Shown here: positions 1 to 12,887 of the stretch, piece after piece | Layout of the letters: every line of letters starts with the position of its first letter | Numbering within the stretch: position 1 is the first letter of the stretch | Origin: Mermis nigrescens | Lineage: Eukaryota > Nematoda > Enoplea > Mermithida > Mermithidae | Assembly: GCA_036768485.1 (NCBI GenBank) | Contig: JAVLUZ010000747.1 | Coordinates: forward strand, 124,001-188,000 | Length of the DNA stretch: 64,000 bases | Reading direction: 5' to 3' | Made by a program: the position numbers and the translations under genes | The notes under the pieces: model-generated | The model's database searches: none | Seen by the model: only the letters and a program-made list of their open reading frames with translations | Told to the model about the DNA's origin: nothing

Positions 1-1545
1 CTTCGCCCTCCTCTCTCCCGAAATTCGTACACCACAACTCGCCCCTATTACAGCTTGCTCCCACCACGCTACTCGCCCCTACAATTTTTGCTGGTTTCCA
101 TGCCAAATTGATTGTCTAATTAGTATAATAAGATGGCGTCGGGCGTCTGAGAAGTGTGAGGGTCGGACCCGTTCGGAGTATCCCTAAAGTCCCCCACCAG
201 AATAAAACTTTTGTCGTTTTTTGCGACGTTCGACCCGCTAGGTCTTTTTCACCAGAATTCGATTGCTGCCCGGAAACCCATTTAGGGATGTTGGTGGTCT
301 ACAAACCTCACGAAATGCAAAAATAGGAAATCTGCTGGGAAAAATGCAACGAAATGAGGCTTAAATTGGATGAGAGTTGAAAATCTTTAAGTGTTTTAGA
401 TTGACTAAAAACCATGGAATAACGTGATTTTAACGCTAGTTTTGCATTCATACCGCTTTTGAGGTCATTTAGGCCAAAGAACGCTCAGTTCAGACGTTCA
501 TACCAGCTGATTCCACCCGGTCAAGATGCGCATTTATGGTGTGCTGAAAGTGTATTGCATTTTATGTCAAACAATTTATCAGCTTATACATGCTTACATA
601 CCATCGAGCGAACTGTGCTCCTGGAGAGCAATCATGTCAACGAGTTCGCCGTCCGAAACCACCGAATAAGAATTCTCGGTTCTGTCGATGAAGCAAGCTT
701 GAATCGAAAACGACAGACTCAAAGAAAATGCAGGGTGCAATAGAAACATAACACAAGCTCAAGCGACCTGCTCAATTTGTGACAAGGTTTCAAACGTTGG
801 GCGGTATTGCGAAACAGTAAAGAAGATGATAAATATTACGAGGCGTAAAAATAAAATACTGTAAAACAAATTGATAAATAAAAGTACGTAGGATACTGTA
901 TTAACATGAAGTAAAAATGAAACACTGGAAATAAATGGAAACTAATACGAAAGCATGGAAAGAAAACAAGAACTTGCTTTAATATCGATGACAAAAAATT
1001 GTGGGAACACTGGAAACAAGAGTCAAAATCTCTGCATGCGAAATTAAAGCAGTTGATGGCCAAAAAGTATCTCATTTGCATAACATCTCAGATACGATCG
1101 TTTGAGAAATTTTTTTATTTCGTGGGTTTTTAGCAGATCTTTTTTATTTTTCGGCGATTTTCCACGCTGAACATTTGCGAAATTTTAATTTTGACTGCCG
1201 TAATTTTCATGATCGCTGCCCAAGCACGCATAAACAAACGATTTTTGATGAAAAAAATTCCAAAAATATAAATTTTTCTCATTTTCCAGATTTTACGTAT
1301 TTATTTTGTTTTCCATTTTTCGTATATTACTTATTTTTTATTTGCCATTCTGATTTTCGGATTTTTACCGCGCCTCTCGCTTTGTTTGATTAAAACTTAC
1401 TAGTAAATCTCAATTCGTAATTATTTTCATCCTCTTTCACGCATTCGTACCCATAACGTTGCTGAACTATGTAAAGTCTCTGCCGACTGATCGGATTGTT
1501 GCAAGCGTTTCCGGTTCCTCCGCTAAAAATTCAAAGCATTGTTTT
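1..1545. other. No gene recognised
   Basis: Unique-looking AT-rich sequence. An open frame of 94 codons at 459-743 (+) has no recognisable motif. No clear repeat or TSD seen. Confidence 0.5.
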
Positions 1546-1714
1546 CTAGTCTGTTTCACAAAATTTCGTGCGAAAATTGTAAGAATTTTCATCGACAGTT
1601 AGCCGAGGGCTACGATAGCTATATATCAGATCAATGCTGTAATTGCAATCTGTCAGCTTATTGTCGGAGATAGTTTTAGAATTTCGTGACCAAAGTTGTA
1701 TGAAACAGACTATA
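1546..1714. mobile_element. M element, copy 1 (MITE)
   Basis: Starts CTAGTCTGTTTCACA and ends in TGAAACAGACTATA, inverted ends of about 14 bp. Its interior (CGACAGTTAGCCGAGGGCTA, TCAGATCAATGCT) is shared with 6313-6488. Ends in TA, as expected for Tc1/mariner-type targets, but the class is not proven. Confidence 0.7.
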
Positions 1715-2839
1715 TTTGAATAATAATAAGCCCATTTGTACTTTCTACACGTTGATTTTGCGTACATATTTTGTTGGTACCTACCTTGTCTCGAAAATTC
1801 CGAAAAATCTGTTGTATATCACTGTATCGCTGAGTTCGGCTAAATTCGAACGTATCGTAAGCAGTAAAAGGGCAAAAACAAATAATATCGCAGCCATTTT
1901 CTGCACTAAAATAATAGAAAGCTCAAAAACTAGATTATTACGATTTTTACAAGGAAATGCGGCTAACGCGGCCGTCGAATACAAGCTATGATCCTCGTAG
2001 TTTGAATCAACGACAGCTTAGCGAACCTTCATAATCAAATAAGCAGCCTGGTATGTACATAGGCTAATGAGTTTTACTTAGTTTTTCCACAATGCGTGCG
2101 TGAGTTTTTGCGCAAGGAACGCTTAAGAGTGAAATGTTTTGTGCCGCCCGTAAACGATTTTGTTTGTGCTGTTACGTCCTGTGAAACGACACGACAATAT
2201 TAAAATTAGTTATCTCGATGATTAGCATATTTGGAAATTTGCATAGGCATATCCAGGTCCCTCTCTGTTTGCTTTCAATATACCACGCCCTGCTGCTTCA
2301 TTAACGAAGACATATTCACTATGCCTTTCAAATATTTTCATTATCTTACCTATGTAAGTATTTAACCTGGACGTCATTTTACTGAATCATGCTGATCTCG
2401 CGCACACAATAAGATTTAGTCCGTTTTACACAAGTTTGGACATAAGTTCAAAAATTACCTCCGCACAATAAGCTGGCAGATTGCGATTATAGCACTCGTC
2501 TGATATATAATTTTCGTAATCTGACGGCATACTGTCGATGAAAATTCTCAAAATTTATGCTCAATGATGTCTTAGTTGAGGGTTAGCATGATAGGACTCC
2601 GTTCCGTTCTAGCCTGTGTTATATCTACCTACTGCACCGACTTTTGGCAACTTCATTTATTACTGCTATATGATTTCTCATAGAGCTAAAGCAATCTGGA
2701 GCCAAATGAGGCTAGACAAAGTTCTGGACGCATTCGTCATAAAATGTATGCTGTAATTTGACTAGAACGCCGATCTAAAGTATCGAGAGGTTTTTGAAAA
2801 GTTTAAAACGACTATAAAAGTGTAATAAAGGAACACGAC
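1715..2839. other. No gene recognised
   Basis: AT-rich sequence. A fragment at about 2515-2560 matches part of the M element interior. Nothing else recognised. Confidence 0.5.
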
Positions 2840-3104
2840 CACACATGGGCGTGGGGGGTTTAGGGAGCATGCACCCCTCAGAAGTTGAAATACCCCCAGA
2901 AATCAAAATACCCCCCCCCAGAAAATTTTTTGCTTGTTTTAGCAATTTTTTGATGCCATTGGATAGTGCTCGATGAGAAACGTCGAAGAATGGTGTTTTT
3001 TTCGCCATACGACCACTTTTTAAGATTATTTTTTGACCTTAAAAATTTTTTCACCCCCTCCAGAAATTTTTTCACCCCCAGAATTTTGGTGCTGCCCACC
3101 TATG
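2840..3104 (-). mobile_element. A element, copy 1 (hAT MITE)
   Basis: Flanked by the perfect 8-bp TSD AACACGAC (2832-2839 and 3105-3112). Ends CACACATGGGC and GCCCACCTATG. Interior has the family core with GATGAGAAACGTCG and runs of C from the GGGG-rich ends. Confidence 0.9.
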
Positions 3105-3112
3105 AACACGAC

Positions 3113-3705
3113 AGGGTTGATCTTCCACAGTAAATCAAGGTACTTATATGATGAAGTTTCTTGAATGAAGCTCATGGTAAATTCATAGTAGGATTCATGT
3201 CTTTTCACCCTTGAATGAATAATTTTTGAGATTTTTGAACATTCCTAAAAGGACTAGAAGGATTCAGAAAATTAGACTTAGCTCATTAGAAAGAGCACTA
3301 AATTTTCTAGCTATTTGCTGAAAAATTCCCCCAAAATACGTTGAAATCTCAAAGAATTACAGGTAAAAACGTCCAAACTTACAGTATTTTGCCCATAAGA
3401 AGGCCATTTTGGAAAATTAGAATGTTCAACCAGATCAAACAAGCAGGTGAAAATAAGAAAAGAGCTTTTTTGGGCTTTCCAAAAAGTGCTTAAAGTTTGA
3501 ATAATATGAAACGTAACATGAGTAAAAGGCATACATTAAGGGGCAGCCATATTGGAAAAAAATTAAATTGAAATTGCAGGACGAACTAAATATAAAAAAG
3601 AAAAAGGTATTAAATTTATAGCTCAAAAATGTCTAACAATTTTGCTATTTTCCAAAACATAAAAAAAACCTGCTCGTTTACTGTAGTGATCATGCAAACT
3701 GGAGA
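3113..3705. other. No gene recognised
   Basis: AT-rich, with scattered short inverted repeats; no family could be assigned. Confidence 0.4.
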
Positions 3706-3940
3706 GGAGCACACGTGGTCTTGGGAGGAGTTTGGGGGTATGCGAAGCCAGAAGGCCGACTACCCCCTCCCAAAAAAACCAAAATACCCTTCCCTCCAGA
3801 ATTCAATTTTTGAAAATTTTTGTTGTTTTTTTCGCGAGTTTTTTGATGTCAGTGAATTGAGCCCGATGAGAAACATTGAAAAATGATTTTTTTCGCTATA
3901 TCCAAATTTTTTGGCTTCTAAAAAATCTTGGTGAAGCTTT
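3706..3940 (-). mobile_element. A element, truncated copy
   Basis: The left end CACACGTGGTCTTGGGAG and the core with GATGAGAAACATTGAAAAAT are present; the inner right end fades after AATCTTGGTG. No TSD found. Confidence 0.7.
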
Positions 3941-6312
3941 CTTGCTATGGCCTGCAGCTATACTGTAGGTGTATAACATTTTAGAAATTGCAATAATTTT
4001 CCAGAAAGCCCAAGGAATGAAAATTATTTACTATTCTTAAGTTTTCCATGAATAGGTAAACCAAGAAATCAAAAGTTGCAAGTATTAATGTACCAGTCTT
4101 CAGTTTGTGCGCAAATGGCGTGATTCCTTTTACTATTGTAGCACTCGCGAGAGTTACACGTTGCGAACTGTTAGTTCGCGTATGCCGCTTATAGCCAATC
4201 TCGGGTAGACATCTGCGCGATGGGTGAGCTCGTGGCTATGCCTTCAGTTCTCAAATAAATCCCTAATTTTCATTACAAAATCAATTAGATACTTGTCCGG
4301 TAAAATAGAATTAAGTATATGCTAATAGTAATTGTTTTACGTGTTACCACATATTACATTCTAGAAGATTCAAATTGATAAAAAGTAATCTTGTTTAATG
4401 ATAATTTGTCTTAAATTTTCGTTTTACCTGTAATGATCCCGTGATGGGATAGTTAGTAGTTGCGTTTAGACGAAGTCGTCGTTCAGCTTGTATTATCATT
4501 TAGTGATATTTTGTTTTTGCTTCCTGGCTACTGCCGTGTGTACATACTTGAATAAAATTATAAAACTCACCCAGGGGTTTGCTATACCGAGGGTGAGGTT
4601 GGTCGGCTTTCCCAGCGTCGAGGACTTCTGTTCTTTTGGTGGATTGGAAAGGTGAATATTTTTGATTGTGTATTTTGTTTGAAATTCAATATTCTTTTCT
4701 CAACCCAAAAATTAGCCAAAAATCTTATTTAATTATTTATGATGAGTGATCAGCTTAGAGACTCGTTGGTGTTGTTTTCAAATTTCATTGTGCTACGTAC
4801 ATTAGGAACCGAAAACATTCCAAGACAAGTGTAAACTTTGAAAACAGGTTAATTTATCAACTTGAGCAGGGTTGAGATAGATCAACTGACCTCGCGGCAA
4901 TTCCGGGATTTTAGGTAGGTACTCTAGGATCTAGGGCGTAGATGCTGAGACTCCCGACGAAAAGCGGTCAGCAATATTAGGACTGAGGAGATCGAAGCCG
5001 TAGGTCTACAAGGGTCCAGAAAATCGAAGTTCGTTTAGGGACTACGCGATTGGGACCAGTGCTAAGAGTAGCTTAGGTACACTACGTAAGTGGTCCCGAA
5101 GGCAAATGTCAGGTGTGTTCGTATCTGCGTCGATTTAGTAGACTCAGTGCGAACCCCTACATTCACACTGTATAGCATTCCACCGTTTCATGTTGGATGG
5201 ATACCATATTTTTGTGCTGCCTATACGACACAAAGATGCTCTCGTTGGTAATTTAATCATTACCACTGATAAATACATCATGAAACGCGGGGGAGTCATT
5301 GCTTGCACGAATTTCGATAAATTACATTTTTAGGGCAGAATGTTTCTGACTTCGCCCATTCTTTTTCATACCTAAAATTCTTTAAAAAATCGAATAAATT
5401 GAACAAAATAGTACCTACTACTTGTAATGTTTGTAGATGCGTAAAGTAAGAGACTAAAACAGTAAACCTGGATGGATTGAATTTGTAAGTGCGATGCACA
5501 AACACACTCATCGAACTCAATCGCTTTCCCGTCAGCATGTTTTGCTGTTCGGATGGATGAGCTATTTATAGCTTTTGCGCTTTAACCCGTCGAGATGACG
5601 TTTCATCTCCAAATGAATAGCGCAAGTTTTCAGGTAATTGGGCACTGGTTCGGCTCGCCCAAGCGGCCGGACACTGCGCAGTGGCGGATCTTCGGATCTG
5701 CCCAGTTTTTAGGCTTCTCAATTACGAATTTCGAGAGAATGATTACTAATGATAATTATATATCAAATCAATGCTATAACCGCAATCTGTCAGCTTACAT
5801 AATGTCGGGCGGTTTTTAATATTTATGCCCAAACTGTGTGAAACAGGCTATGGTTAAAGTCAAAGAAATTCCAAGATCTTTTCTTACAGTTTATCGAAAG
5901 TTTTAAAATTATTTCGAAATCCTGTGCAAGAACCGATTTTGAATAAAAGTAGATAACGCCGAAAAAACGATCTTATGCATGTGAACGGAGAATTTTCGAT
6001 TGTTTTTGGAAATGTCAGTCTAAAATAGCTGAGAAGCACATAAAACTGGCTAAAACACGCGAATTATTAGCAAAACTAGGCGATCAAGTTTTTTGAAACA
6101 AAGTTTCTGGGATCCTCAAAACCCCTGCTACATGTACGGATGGAAATCGAAGATTAATCACTAAACACTGGACATCAGATTTTAACATTTATGTTGGAAT
6201 TTGTTGTTTAAAATTTCCAAAATTTGTAATTTTTAAATTTACTTTTGCGTGCTTTGAGCAGTCTAATTTTAGATTCTCAAGATGTTAATATAGATACATA
6301 GAAAACTTTTTC
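3941..6312. other. No gene recognised; diverged repeats
   Basis: Holds a diverged M element end at about 5755-5853 (TCAAATCAATGCTATAACCG, GTGAAACAGGCTATGG) and a segment at 6076-6140 that is inverted relative to 6975-7060. The denser-GC stretch 4430-5180 could be an old LTR, but no paired copy or coding region supports that. Confidence 0.4.
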
Positions 6313-6488
6313 CTATAGTCTGTTTCACATAACTTCGTGCATAAATTCTAAGAATTTTTTCGACAGTAGGCCGAGGGTTACGATATATATACATATATAT
6401 CAGATCAATGCTATAATCGCAATCCGTCAGCTTATTGCCGTAGATAGTTTTAAAATTTATGACCGAAGTTGAGTGAAACAGACTATAG
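6313..6488. mobile_element. M element, copy 2
   Basis: CTATAGTCTGTTTCACA to TGAAACAGACTATAG; interior matches copy 1 (GTAGGCCGAGGGTTACGATA). The most intact copy of the family in the window. Confidence 0.75.
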
Positions 6489-6596
6489 TCCTTCCTCTGT
6501 TATGCCTTTCATAATGCGTATTTCCGAGGATATTCGTCCGTTCTGGCTCCATCAAGGAGCATTTGTCCTTGCTAGTAAAATGCCATCCACACGTAT

Positions 6597-6834
6597 GTGG
6601 GCAGGGGTTTGGGGGTATGCATCCCCCAGAAGTTGAAGTACCCCCAGAGATCAAAATATCCCTAGTATTCAATTTTTTGCCTTTTCAAGCGATTTTTTGA
6701 TGCCATTTGATAGTGCTCGATGAGAAACGTCGAAAAATGGCGTTTTTTCACCATACGATCACTTTTAAGACCATTTTTTGACCTTTGACAATTTTTCCAC
6801 CCTCCAGAATTTCGTTGCTGCCCGCCCACCTATG
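6597..6834 (-). mobile_element. A element, copy 2
   Basis: Ends CACACGTATGTGGGC and CCCGCCCACCTATG; full core with GCTCGATGAGAAACGTCG. TSD not found, so the ends are approximate. Confidence 0.8.
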
Positions 6835-6939
6835 ACCCCGCATTCAAAATCTCAATGCTCCATTGTTTCACATGTGCAAATGTTAATGCGTCAAACTACA
6901 CTTTGTGGCTTTTTATCATTCGAAAAATTTCCGGCAGCC

Positions 6940-7190
6940 CAGACTTCAGAATTTCGGCCCGGCTAACGCATGCGCCCATCCGTACATGTAGCAGGGGAGT
7001 TCAGGATCCCAAAATATTTTTTTCAAAAAATTTTTGACCGCTTGATTTTGGCGAAAATTTGCGTGTTTTGGCCATTTTTGTGTGCTTTTTAGCCATTTCA
7101 TGCTTAAAATTGGGGGTCATTCATCGCTCCCTTCAAATAATGGTCGGGAACCTCCACCCAAAATTTCAAGCCGTTACATGTATGCTCGTA
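6940..7190. repeat. Repeat with 'CCGTTACATGTATG' end
   Basis: Part of a family recognised by ACATGTA near both ends and GGTC-rich interior. Related stretches: 20755-21000, 31225-31500, 36680-36940, 39125-39390 and 48225-48540. Those at 31, 36 and 48 kb lie inside D elements. Confidence 0.5.
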
Positions 7191-7778
7191 AACCCTAGTA
7201 AATCATTGAGCACTTTTAATGGATTTTGGTTCAAATAGCAAAAGTGAGCACAAAACGCAACAAATGATAAGGGATCGACAAAAAATATTTCATCCGAATA
7301 AATAAAAAGGTCAAAATGACGTAAAAATGCTATCACAACAAAGTATAATAAAAAATAAAATCAAATCGATGTTGGCTAACGCAGCGTCAACATTTTCAGG
7401 CATCAAGTCATCCTCGTCCAGCCGATCCATTATGTAGGACTCTAAATTATACAGATAGATGATAATAATTAAATGAATAATAAATTACGCTTATTTATTA
7501 AATGATTAATTAATTTTTTAATTAATTAAGTACCTATTACGATAATGAAAGCAACGGCTAGAAAATTTGATGACGAATTTACAATGTAGCCAATAATATG
7601 CTCTATTTACACAATGTGAACCAAGATTGATCCTCTAAAGTATAAGTTGTCCTTTTCCTTTACACTACAATCAAATATACAGGCAGTACTTGTAAATAAA
7701 AAAGGCGATCGATTTAGAAATATTAATTATACGTTGCATAAATACACATAACAAGTAGGAAGGTGAGGAGTCATCATC
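7191..7778. other. AT-rich stretch, nothing recognised
   Basis: Includes a very AT-rich 7450-7530 (ATTAATTAATTTTTTAATTA). No gene or bounded repeat seen. Confidence 0.5.
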
Positions 7779-8010
7779 CACACGTGGGTGTGAGGGAGAA
7801 TTTAGACCTACCCGAGAATCCAGATCCCAGAATTGACTTTTTTGGCATATATTTTGAATTTGCGCCTTTTTTTGCCAGATTTTTGACCCAGAATTTGGCT
7901 ATAGCCCATACTATAACTCCCTCAAGGTCGGCTGTTACATTGTTTTTGAGGACATTTTTTGACCTTTGAAAAATCTTGCAACCTCCAGAATTTTCTTGCT
8001 GCCCACGTAT
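7779..8010 (-). mobile_element. A element, copy 3 (diverged)
   Basis: Left CACACGTGGGTGTGAGGGAG, right TTGCTGCCCACGTATG. The core has lost much of its sequence. No TSD found. Confidence 0.7.
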
Positions 8011-8279
8011 GGTGCCTACTCAATAAACATGCAATACGTGTGTACATATTCGGGTATATTCTAACTTTTAATTTTGAACAGATAAAGCATTTCGTTAGAA
8101 GCTTTGATCGGGTACGCGCAAAATTTATGCAGTGAATCGATAATAAATTGATAATCGTTTATTTGTTGAGCCGTCTACTCCTGAATTTCGATATTGAAAA
8201 ATTCATGAGATGATGAGAAAATTTATTCTCTGAAGATCAAAAAAGAGTTATCATTCTGTATGCTTCGTGGTCATGACTC

Positions 8280-8520
8280 ATAGGTGGGCAGCATTAAAAT
8301 TCTGGGGGAGGGGGATGCAAGATTTTTCAAAGGTCAAAAAATGGCCTTGAAAATGGTGTTATGGCGAAAAACACCATTTTTCAACCTCTCTCATCGAGAA
8401 CTATCCATTGGCATCGAAAAATTGCGAAAACAACAAAAAAATTCTCAAAAATTGAATTCTGATGGTTATTTCGGTTTTCTGAGGAGTGCATACCCTCCAA
8501 ACCCCATACGCCCACGTGTG
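8280..8520 (+). mobile_element. A element, copy 4
   Basis: CATAGGTGGGCAGCA to GCCCACGTGTGG; core CATCGAGAACTATCCATTGG. Flanks TCATGACT and TCATGCTG suggest an imperfect TSD. Confidence 0.8.
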
Positions 8521-9175
8521 GTCATGCTGCTCAATAAACAAAAGCTCTTTTAGAGCGGACGCTGCGAAATCGGCAGCATCAGCAGATGATTAATATGTTG
8601 TATTTTTATTGTGCATATTTTCGTGACGAAGGAACTGAAGATCGCCCATTTTTGCGCAGACATCACATTTCTCATTACGTAGGTACTCGTTTTATTGTTA
8701 CCCAAAAACATACTCATATTAGCGACCGAACAATCTCTCACGTCTGATTCATAAAGTAGGTTTACCTACCTCAATAATAACTTGGAGTTTCTCCAGCGAG
8801 TATATGCACATCTATATAAACATCAGTGATAGGACCGAGCGTACTTTTTGGACCCTCGGCCTCGGCGACTTAAAATCCTTGCCTCGGCCGAGGGTCAAGC
8901 TTATATACCTATACCCATGAATAAAACTCTTAGCATATTTTGTATGCATATGAGCTAGAGAATAATCGTAATATTAAACACTTTATCGAACTAAAACAAA
9001 TTTTTGTTGCTGTTAGCCAGAATTCTTATTCCAATCTGATAAAGCAGATAATTCATCATCAAAATCTAGATCATCCGAATCAGAGTAAGCCTCATCTATT
9101 TCGCCTTGCTGCGCTATCGCATCATCGTCGTCGTCATCCTTTATCAGAATCTTTCAAGTCACACTATTATAACCA

Positions 9176-9429
9176 CACCTGGGCGTGGGAGGTTTGGGGG
9201 GTATGCAACCCCCAGAAACCAAAATACCTCCCAGAAATCAAAAAACCCCCCAGAATTCAATTTTTGAAAATTTTTTTCATTTTTTTCGCAATTTTTTGAT
9301 GGCAATGGATAGTGCTTAATGAGAAACGTCGAAAAATGGTGTTTTTATCACCATACCACCATTTTTAAGGCCATTTTTTGACCTTCAAAAAATCTTGCAC
9401 CCCCAGAATTTTCTTGCTGCCCACGTGTG
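9176..9429 (-). mobile_element. A element nested in D4
   Basis: Perfect TSD ATTATAAC at 9168-9175 and 9430-9437. Ends CACACCTGGGC and GCCCACGTGTG. Younger than the D copy it interrupts. Confidence 0.92.
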
Positions 9430-9938
9430 ATTATAACCAACTGCTTTGTACTTTACGAAAAGGAGTTTTTGAACATTTGATACAATCTACATTATGAAAT
9501 ACGAGTAAAGTAAAATCGAATCGATCAAGTAAAGAACAATGACTGAGAGAACACTACTTCAGAGAACAAAAATTTCATGCAGAGTCGATTCACATACAAG
9601 TATTTTAATGAAAGTTAACTCGAAACGCATAATATGTCAAACAATTCATTCTTATTTCAAATAATAGTGGGTTAAATGTGTGAAGGATTTAATGAATAAA
9701 GTCAGCAGCATGAAAGCATCTTTAATTTGACAAGTTGCAGCCGTTGAACACTTGGAAGAGTTAATAAAAAATATGGCTGAACAAGCAGTTAAATAATTTT
9801 GTTGTACTGATAAATAAGAAAACAGTGTCGAAGAAATAAACGAACAAACGAAATTAGCTATGTAAAGACAGAATTGCAGCCATTGTTGTGCTCGCTTTTG
9901 CAGTAATGCATGTTTAAACACGCTTTTACAGTCATCCA

Positions 9939-10550
9939 CAGTGGCGAATTTAGGATTTTCCTAAGCGGGGCGGTATCCCAACTTTTCCAAAAACAGTCAA
10001 AAATAGGTCCGAAAATTTGCCCTTAACGCGCTAAATAGCGTTTTTTTGGTGTTTTACATTGTAAACTTTCACATAAAATCACTTTCGATGCAATATTTTT
10101 TCTAAAAATTTTGAAATTTCCGACAATTTTAAGCGAAAAAATCAATAAATTTCTTTGACCTCAACAAAAATCTGGCGCGAAGCGCCGGAAAAATTTGTGA
10201 AATTAAGGCAAATAGACGTCTAGGAGCATGATTTACTGCTTATTTCCTGTATTTATAGCATTTTATGCGAAACATCAACATTTTTAATTGAAAATAGAAG
10301 AAGACTATGCAAAAATAGCTGTTTCTGCTGTTAAAATTGTTTTGAAACCTACATGAACAGAAAATGGCTTCCAGGTCGCCAAGAAAGTGAAATAAATGTC
10401 ATTACTACATAGGTATCATCCGGCGCGTAGCGCCAGAAAAATTGAGAAATTATGGTCACTGACGGCCAAAATCATTGCAAATTACATATTCATTCTTTAT
10501 TTCGCCAAAAATTTTTGGCCAATGAGGAGTTGCGGCCGCCCCCGCCCGTG
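9939..10550. mobile_element. B-like element nested in D4 (612 bp)
   Basis: Perfect TSD GTCATCCA at 9931-9938 and 10551-10558. Left end CAGTGGCGAATTTAGGATTT matches family B; right end GGCCGCCCCCGCCCGTG is a variant. Interior holds two hairpins of the GGCGCGAAGCGCC type (10170, 10420). Confidence 0.88.
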
Positions 10551-10948
10551 GTCATCCAATTCTGGTGGTAGGTAATATGATGGAAACTGCACTGTACTTT
10601 CCAATCCATGTAGCGGGCATGAGAATTATAACTTAGTCATCGTATGAATATCAATCGGTACCTTGCTGTGTGTAACTTGGTGTAACTGGGTACGCGCCTT
10701 AAACCATAAGAAAGGCCAATAGGTAAAAAACAGCCTGTGTACTGCAGATGCATTCTAGATACTTAATATTCAACGGATATATTAAACTTATTCAAATTTG
10801 ATTTTAAGCCTCGACGCCTCAGCACTTTTCAGCTTCGCCCTCGGTGGTGAGACTCTAAAAAACGCCTAGCCTTGCCGAAGCCTAGGTCCGATCACTGATA
10901 TACATATATACAGATGGTAGGTGTACAAACCTAAGCATTAGGTGCAAC

Positions 10949-11203
10949 CATACGTGGGCAGCAAGAAAATTCTGGGGGAAGGAAGGGGTGCAAGTTTTTT
11001 TGAAGGTCAAAAAATGGTGGTATGGCGATAAAAACACCATTTTTCGACGTTTCTCATCAAGCACTATCCATTGGCATCAAAAAATTGCGAAAAAAACGAA
11101 AAAAATTTTCAAAAATTAAATTCTGGGGGTATTTTGATTTCTGGGGAGTATTTTGGTTTCTGGGGGGGGGGTGCATACCCCCAAACCCCCACGCCCATGT
11201 GTG
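10949..11203 (+). mobile_element. A element, copy 6
   Basis: Perfect TSD GGTGCAAC (10941-10948, 11204-11211). Ends CATACGTGGGCAGCA and GCCCATGTGTG. Confidence 0.93.
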
Positions 11204-11510
11204 GGTGCAACCCGGTTCCGCCGGTTGCACCTGACGATACCGAAAAAAATTTCATGTGCAATACACGAAAATGCTGGAGTAAGTGGATTGTTTCCTTATT
11301 TTAAAGCAAGTGCACAAGTTAAAACTTTTAGAAAAAAATTTTATACAGCACGAATGTGTTAGCAGTAAAAACACCGTCAAATGGTTCAATGAACTATTTA
11401 CGCTATGCACGTTCCAAACCATCGCTAAAAATCTAGTGCACAATCTTAAACAAGCTTTATGACCAATCACTTTTACGACTAAACATGCAACCAAAAAGAT
11501 TGGACTCACA

Positions 11511-11770
11511 CATACAGTGGGCAGCAAGTAAATTCTGGGGGGGCGGTTGCAAGATTTTCTGAAGGTCAAAAAATGGCCTTAAAAAATGATGGTATGGCAA
11601 AAACACCATTTTTCGACGTCTCTCATCGAGCACTATCCATTGGCATAAAAAAATTGCGAAAAAACGAATAAAATCTTCAAAAATTGACTTCTGGGGGTTA
11701 TTATGATTTCTAAGGGGGAGTATTTTGGTTTCTCGGGGGTGAATACCCCGAACCCCCACGCCCACGTGTA
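11511..11770 (+). mobile_element. A element, copy 7
   Basis: CATACAGTGGGCAGCA to GCCCACGTGTA; TSD GACTCACA versus GACTTACG. Confidence 0.85.
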
Positions 11771-12463
11771 GACTTACGTACCAAATTAGGTCAATGGATA
11801 TTGCCATGCTATATGTGCATGTACACACTACACAGTCATACATACATACGAACAAACAGCATATACGTTAACCGGCTGCGCCCAAACGCCCCATTTCGTA
11901 ATATTTGTGACGGGCACTCTACCACAGTAATCCTCGAATAAACTAATATTATAAATGAACTATTTCCAGCTTACAGCTTCCAATTTTGAATAACTTTCCA
12001 GTTAAGTTTTTAGTTTACAACAGGACCAGTAGCACCTATGTAAATAAAATATGTACATAATATAGGCATCATTAATGATGTTCATCGAGACAGGAAAGAC
12101 TACGCCATATTTACAGTAAACCAGAGTGTAAACTGAATGGATGTAAACAAGTAAATAAAAAATTCGATTGCTGTTATCGACTGTGTCACAGAAGGAAGAA
12201 ATAATAGCATAAAAGCAAAAGAAAAATCATTTTTCCTAAAGGTAGAAAAGGTTCCGTAAAATTGAAAGAAAAAACGCCATTTTTTAACGTTTCTCGTCCC
12301 GTTTCTCATGAGCTCTATCCATCACATAAAAAAGCTGACAAAAAATTTTAAATTTATTTTGGGCATTTCAGGTGGTCTCTTGAATTTTGAGGCAACCTGA
12401 CAGGACAGAATCCCTACGCCCAAAGGGGCATAAAACCAAAAATGATCTTGGGAGGGTGACGAG
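11771..12463. other. No gene recognised
   Basis: Unassigned sequence; 12280-12340 resembles the GTTTCTCATGAGCTCTATCC core of the A/F families, perhaps an old relic. Confidence 0.4.
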
Positions 12464-12887
12464 CATACAAAGTGGGCGGCATCGAAATTCTGGGGGGGTG
12501 TACAAGATTTTTCAAAGATAAAAAGACGGCCTTAAAAATGGTCGTATGGCAAAAAAATGATTTTTCAATGTTTCTCATCGAGCACTATCCATTGGCATCA
12601 AAAATTGCGAAAAAACAACAAAATTTTCAAAAATTGAGTCCTGGGGTATTTTGGTTTCTCGGGGGAAGGGGGTGCATACCCCAACCCCCAACGCCCAGCA
12701 GTGGAGGATTCAGGATTTTCCTACGGGGGGGGGCGGTACCCCTAAGGGGGGAACCCTGTCTTGGGCGGAAAAATTAGCCGTTTTAACCCAAAAATCGCTA
12801 AAAAATGCTTAATTTTGCACAATATTTTGGGCCAATGGGGGGGGGGTCGGCCGCCCCCTCTAAATCCACCCCTGACGTCCAGGTATA
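12464..12887 (+). mobile_element. A element, copy 8, interrupted by a B element
   Basis: TSD GTGACGAG at 12456-12463 and 12888-12895. Starts CATACAAAGTGGGCGGCA; its right terminus is split by the B element at 12699-12874. Confidence 0.85.
12699..12874 (+). mobile_element. B element nested in the A terminus
   Basis: CAGTGGAGGATTCAGGATTT to TAAATCCACCCCTG; TSD ACGCCCAG (12691-12698) versus ACGTCCAG (12875-12882). Interior has the palindromic GCGGTACCCCTAAGGGGG zone. Confidence 0.88.

Larger units (their letters stand above)
8824..10897 (-). mobile_element. D element, copy 4 (2.07 kb incl. two nested elements)
   Basis: Ends CAGTGATAGGACCGAG and TAGGTCCGATCACTG; TSD ATAAACAT (8816-8823) versus ATATACAT (10898-10905), 7 of 8. 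Interior matches D1-D3 (for example ATTATTCTCTAGCTC in reverse at 8950). It is internally deleted and carries an A element and a B-like element. No coding capacity. Confidence 0.85.

Noticed and set aside
459..743. 94-codon frame as a gene
   Set aside because: No motif, no splice or Kozak support, and it is near the length expected by chance in this sequence.
4430..5180. A solo LTR
   Set aside because: Higher GC and a possible AATAAA, but no paired copy, no TG...CA ends with a 4-6 bp duplication, and no gag/pol nearby.
11252..11855. Frames of 105 and 132 codons on the minus strand
   Set aside because: They cross the boundaries of two A elements and read repeat DNA.
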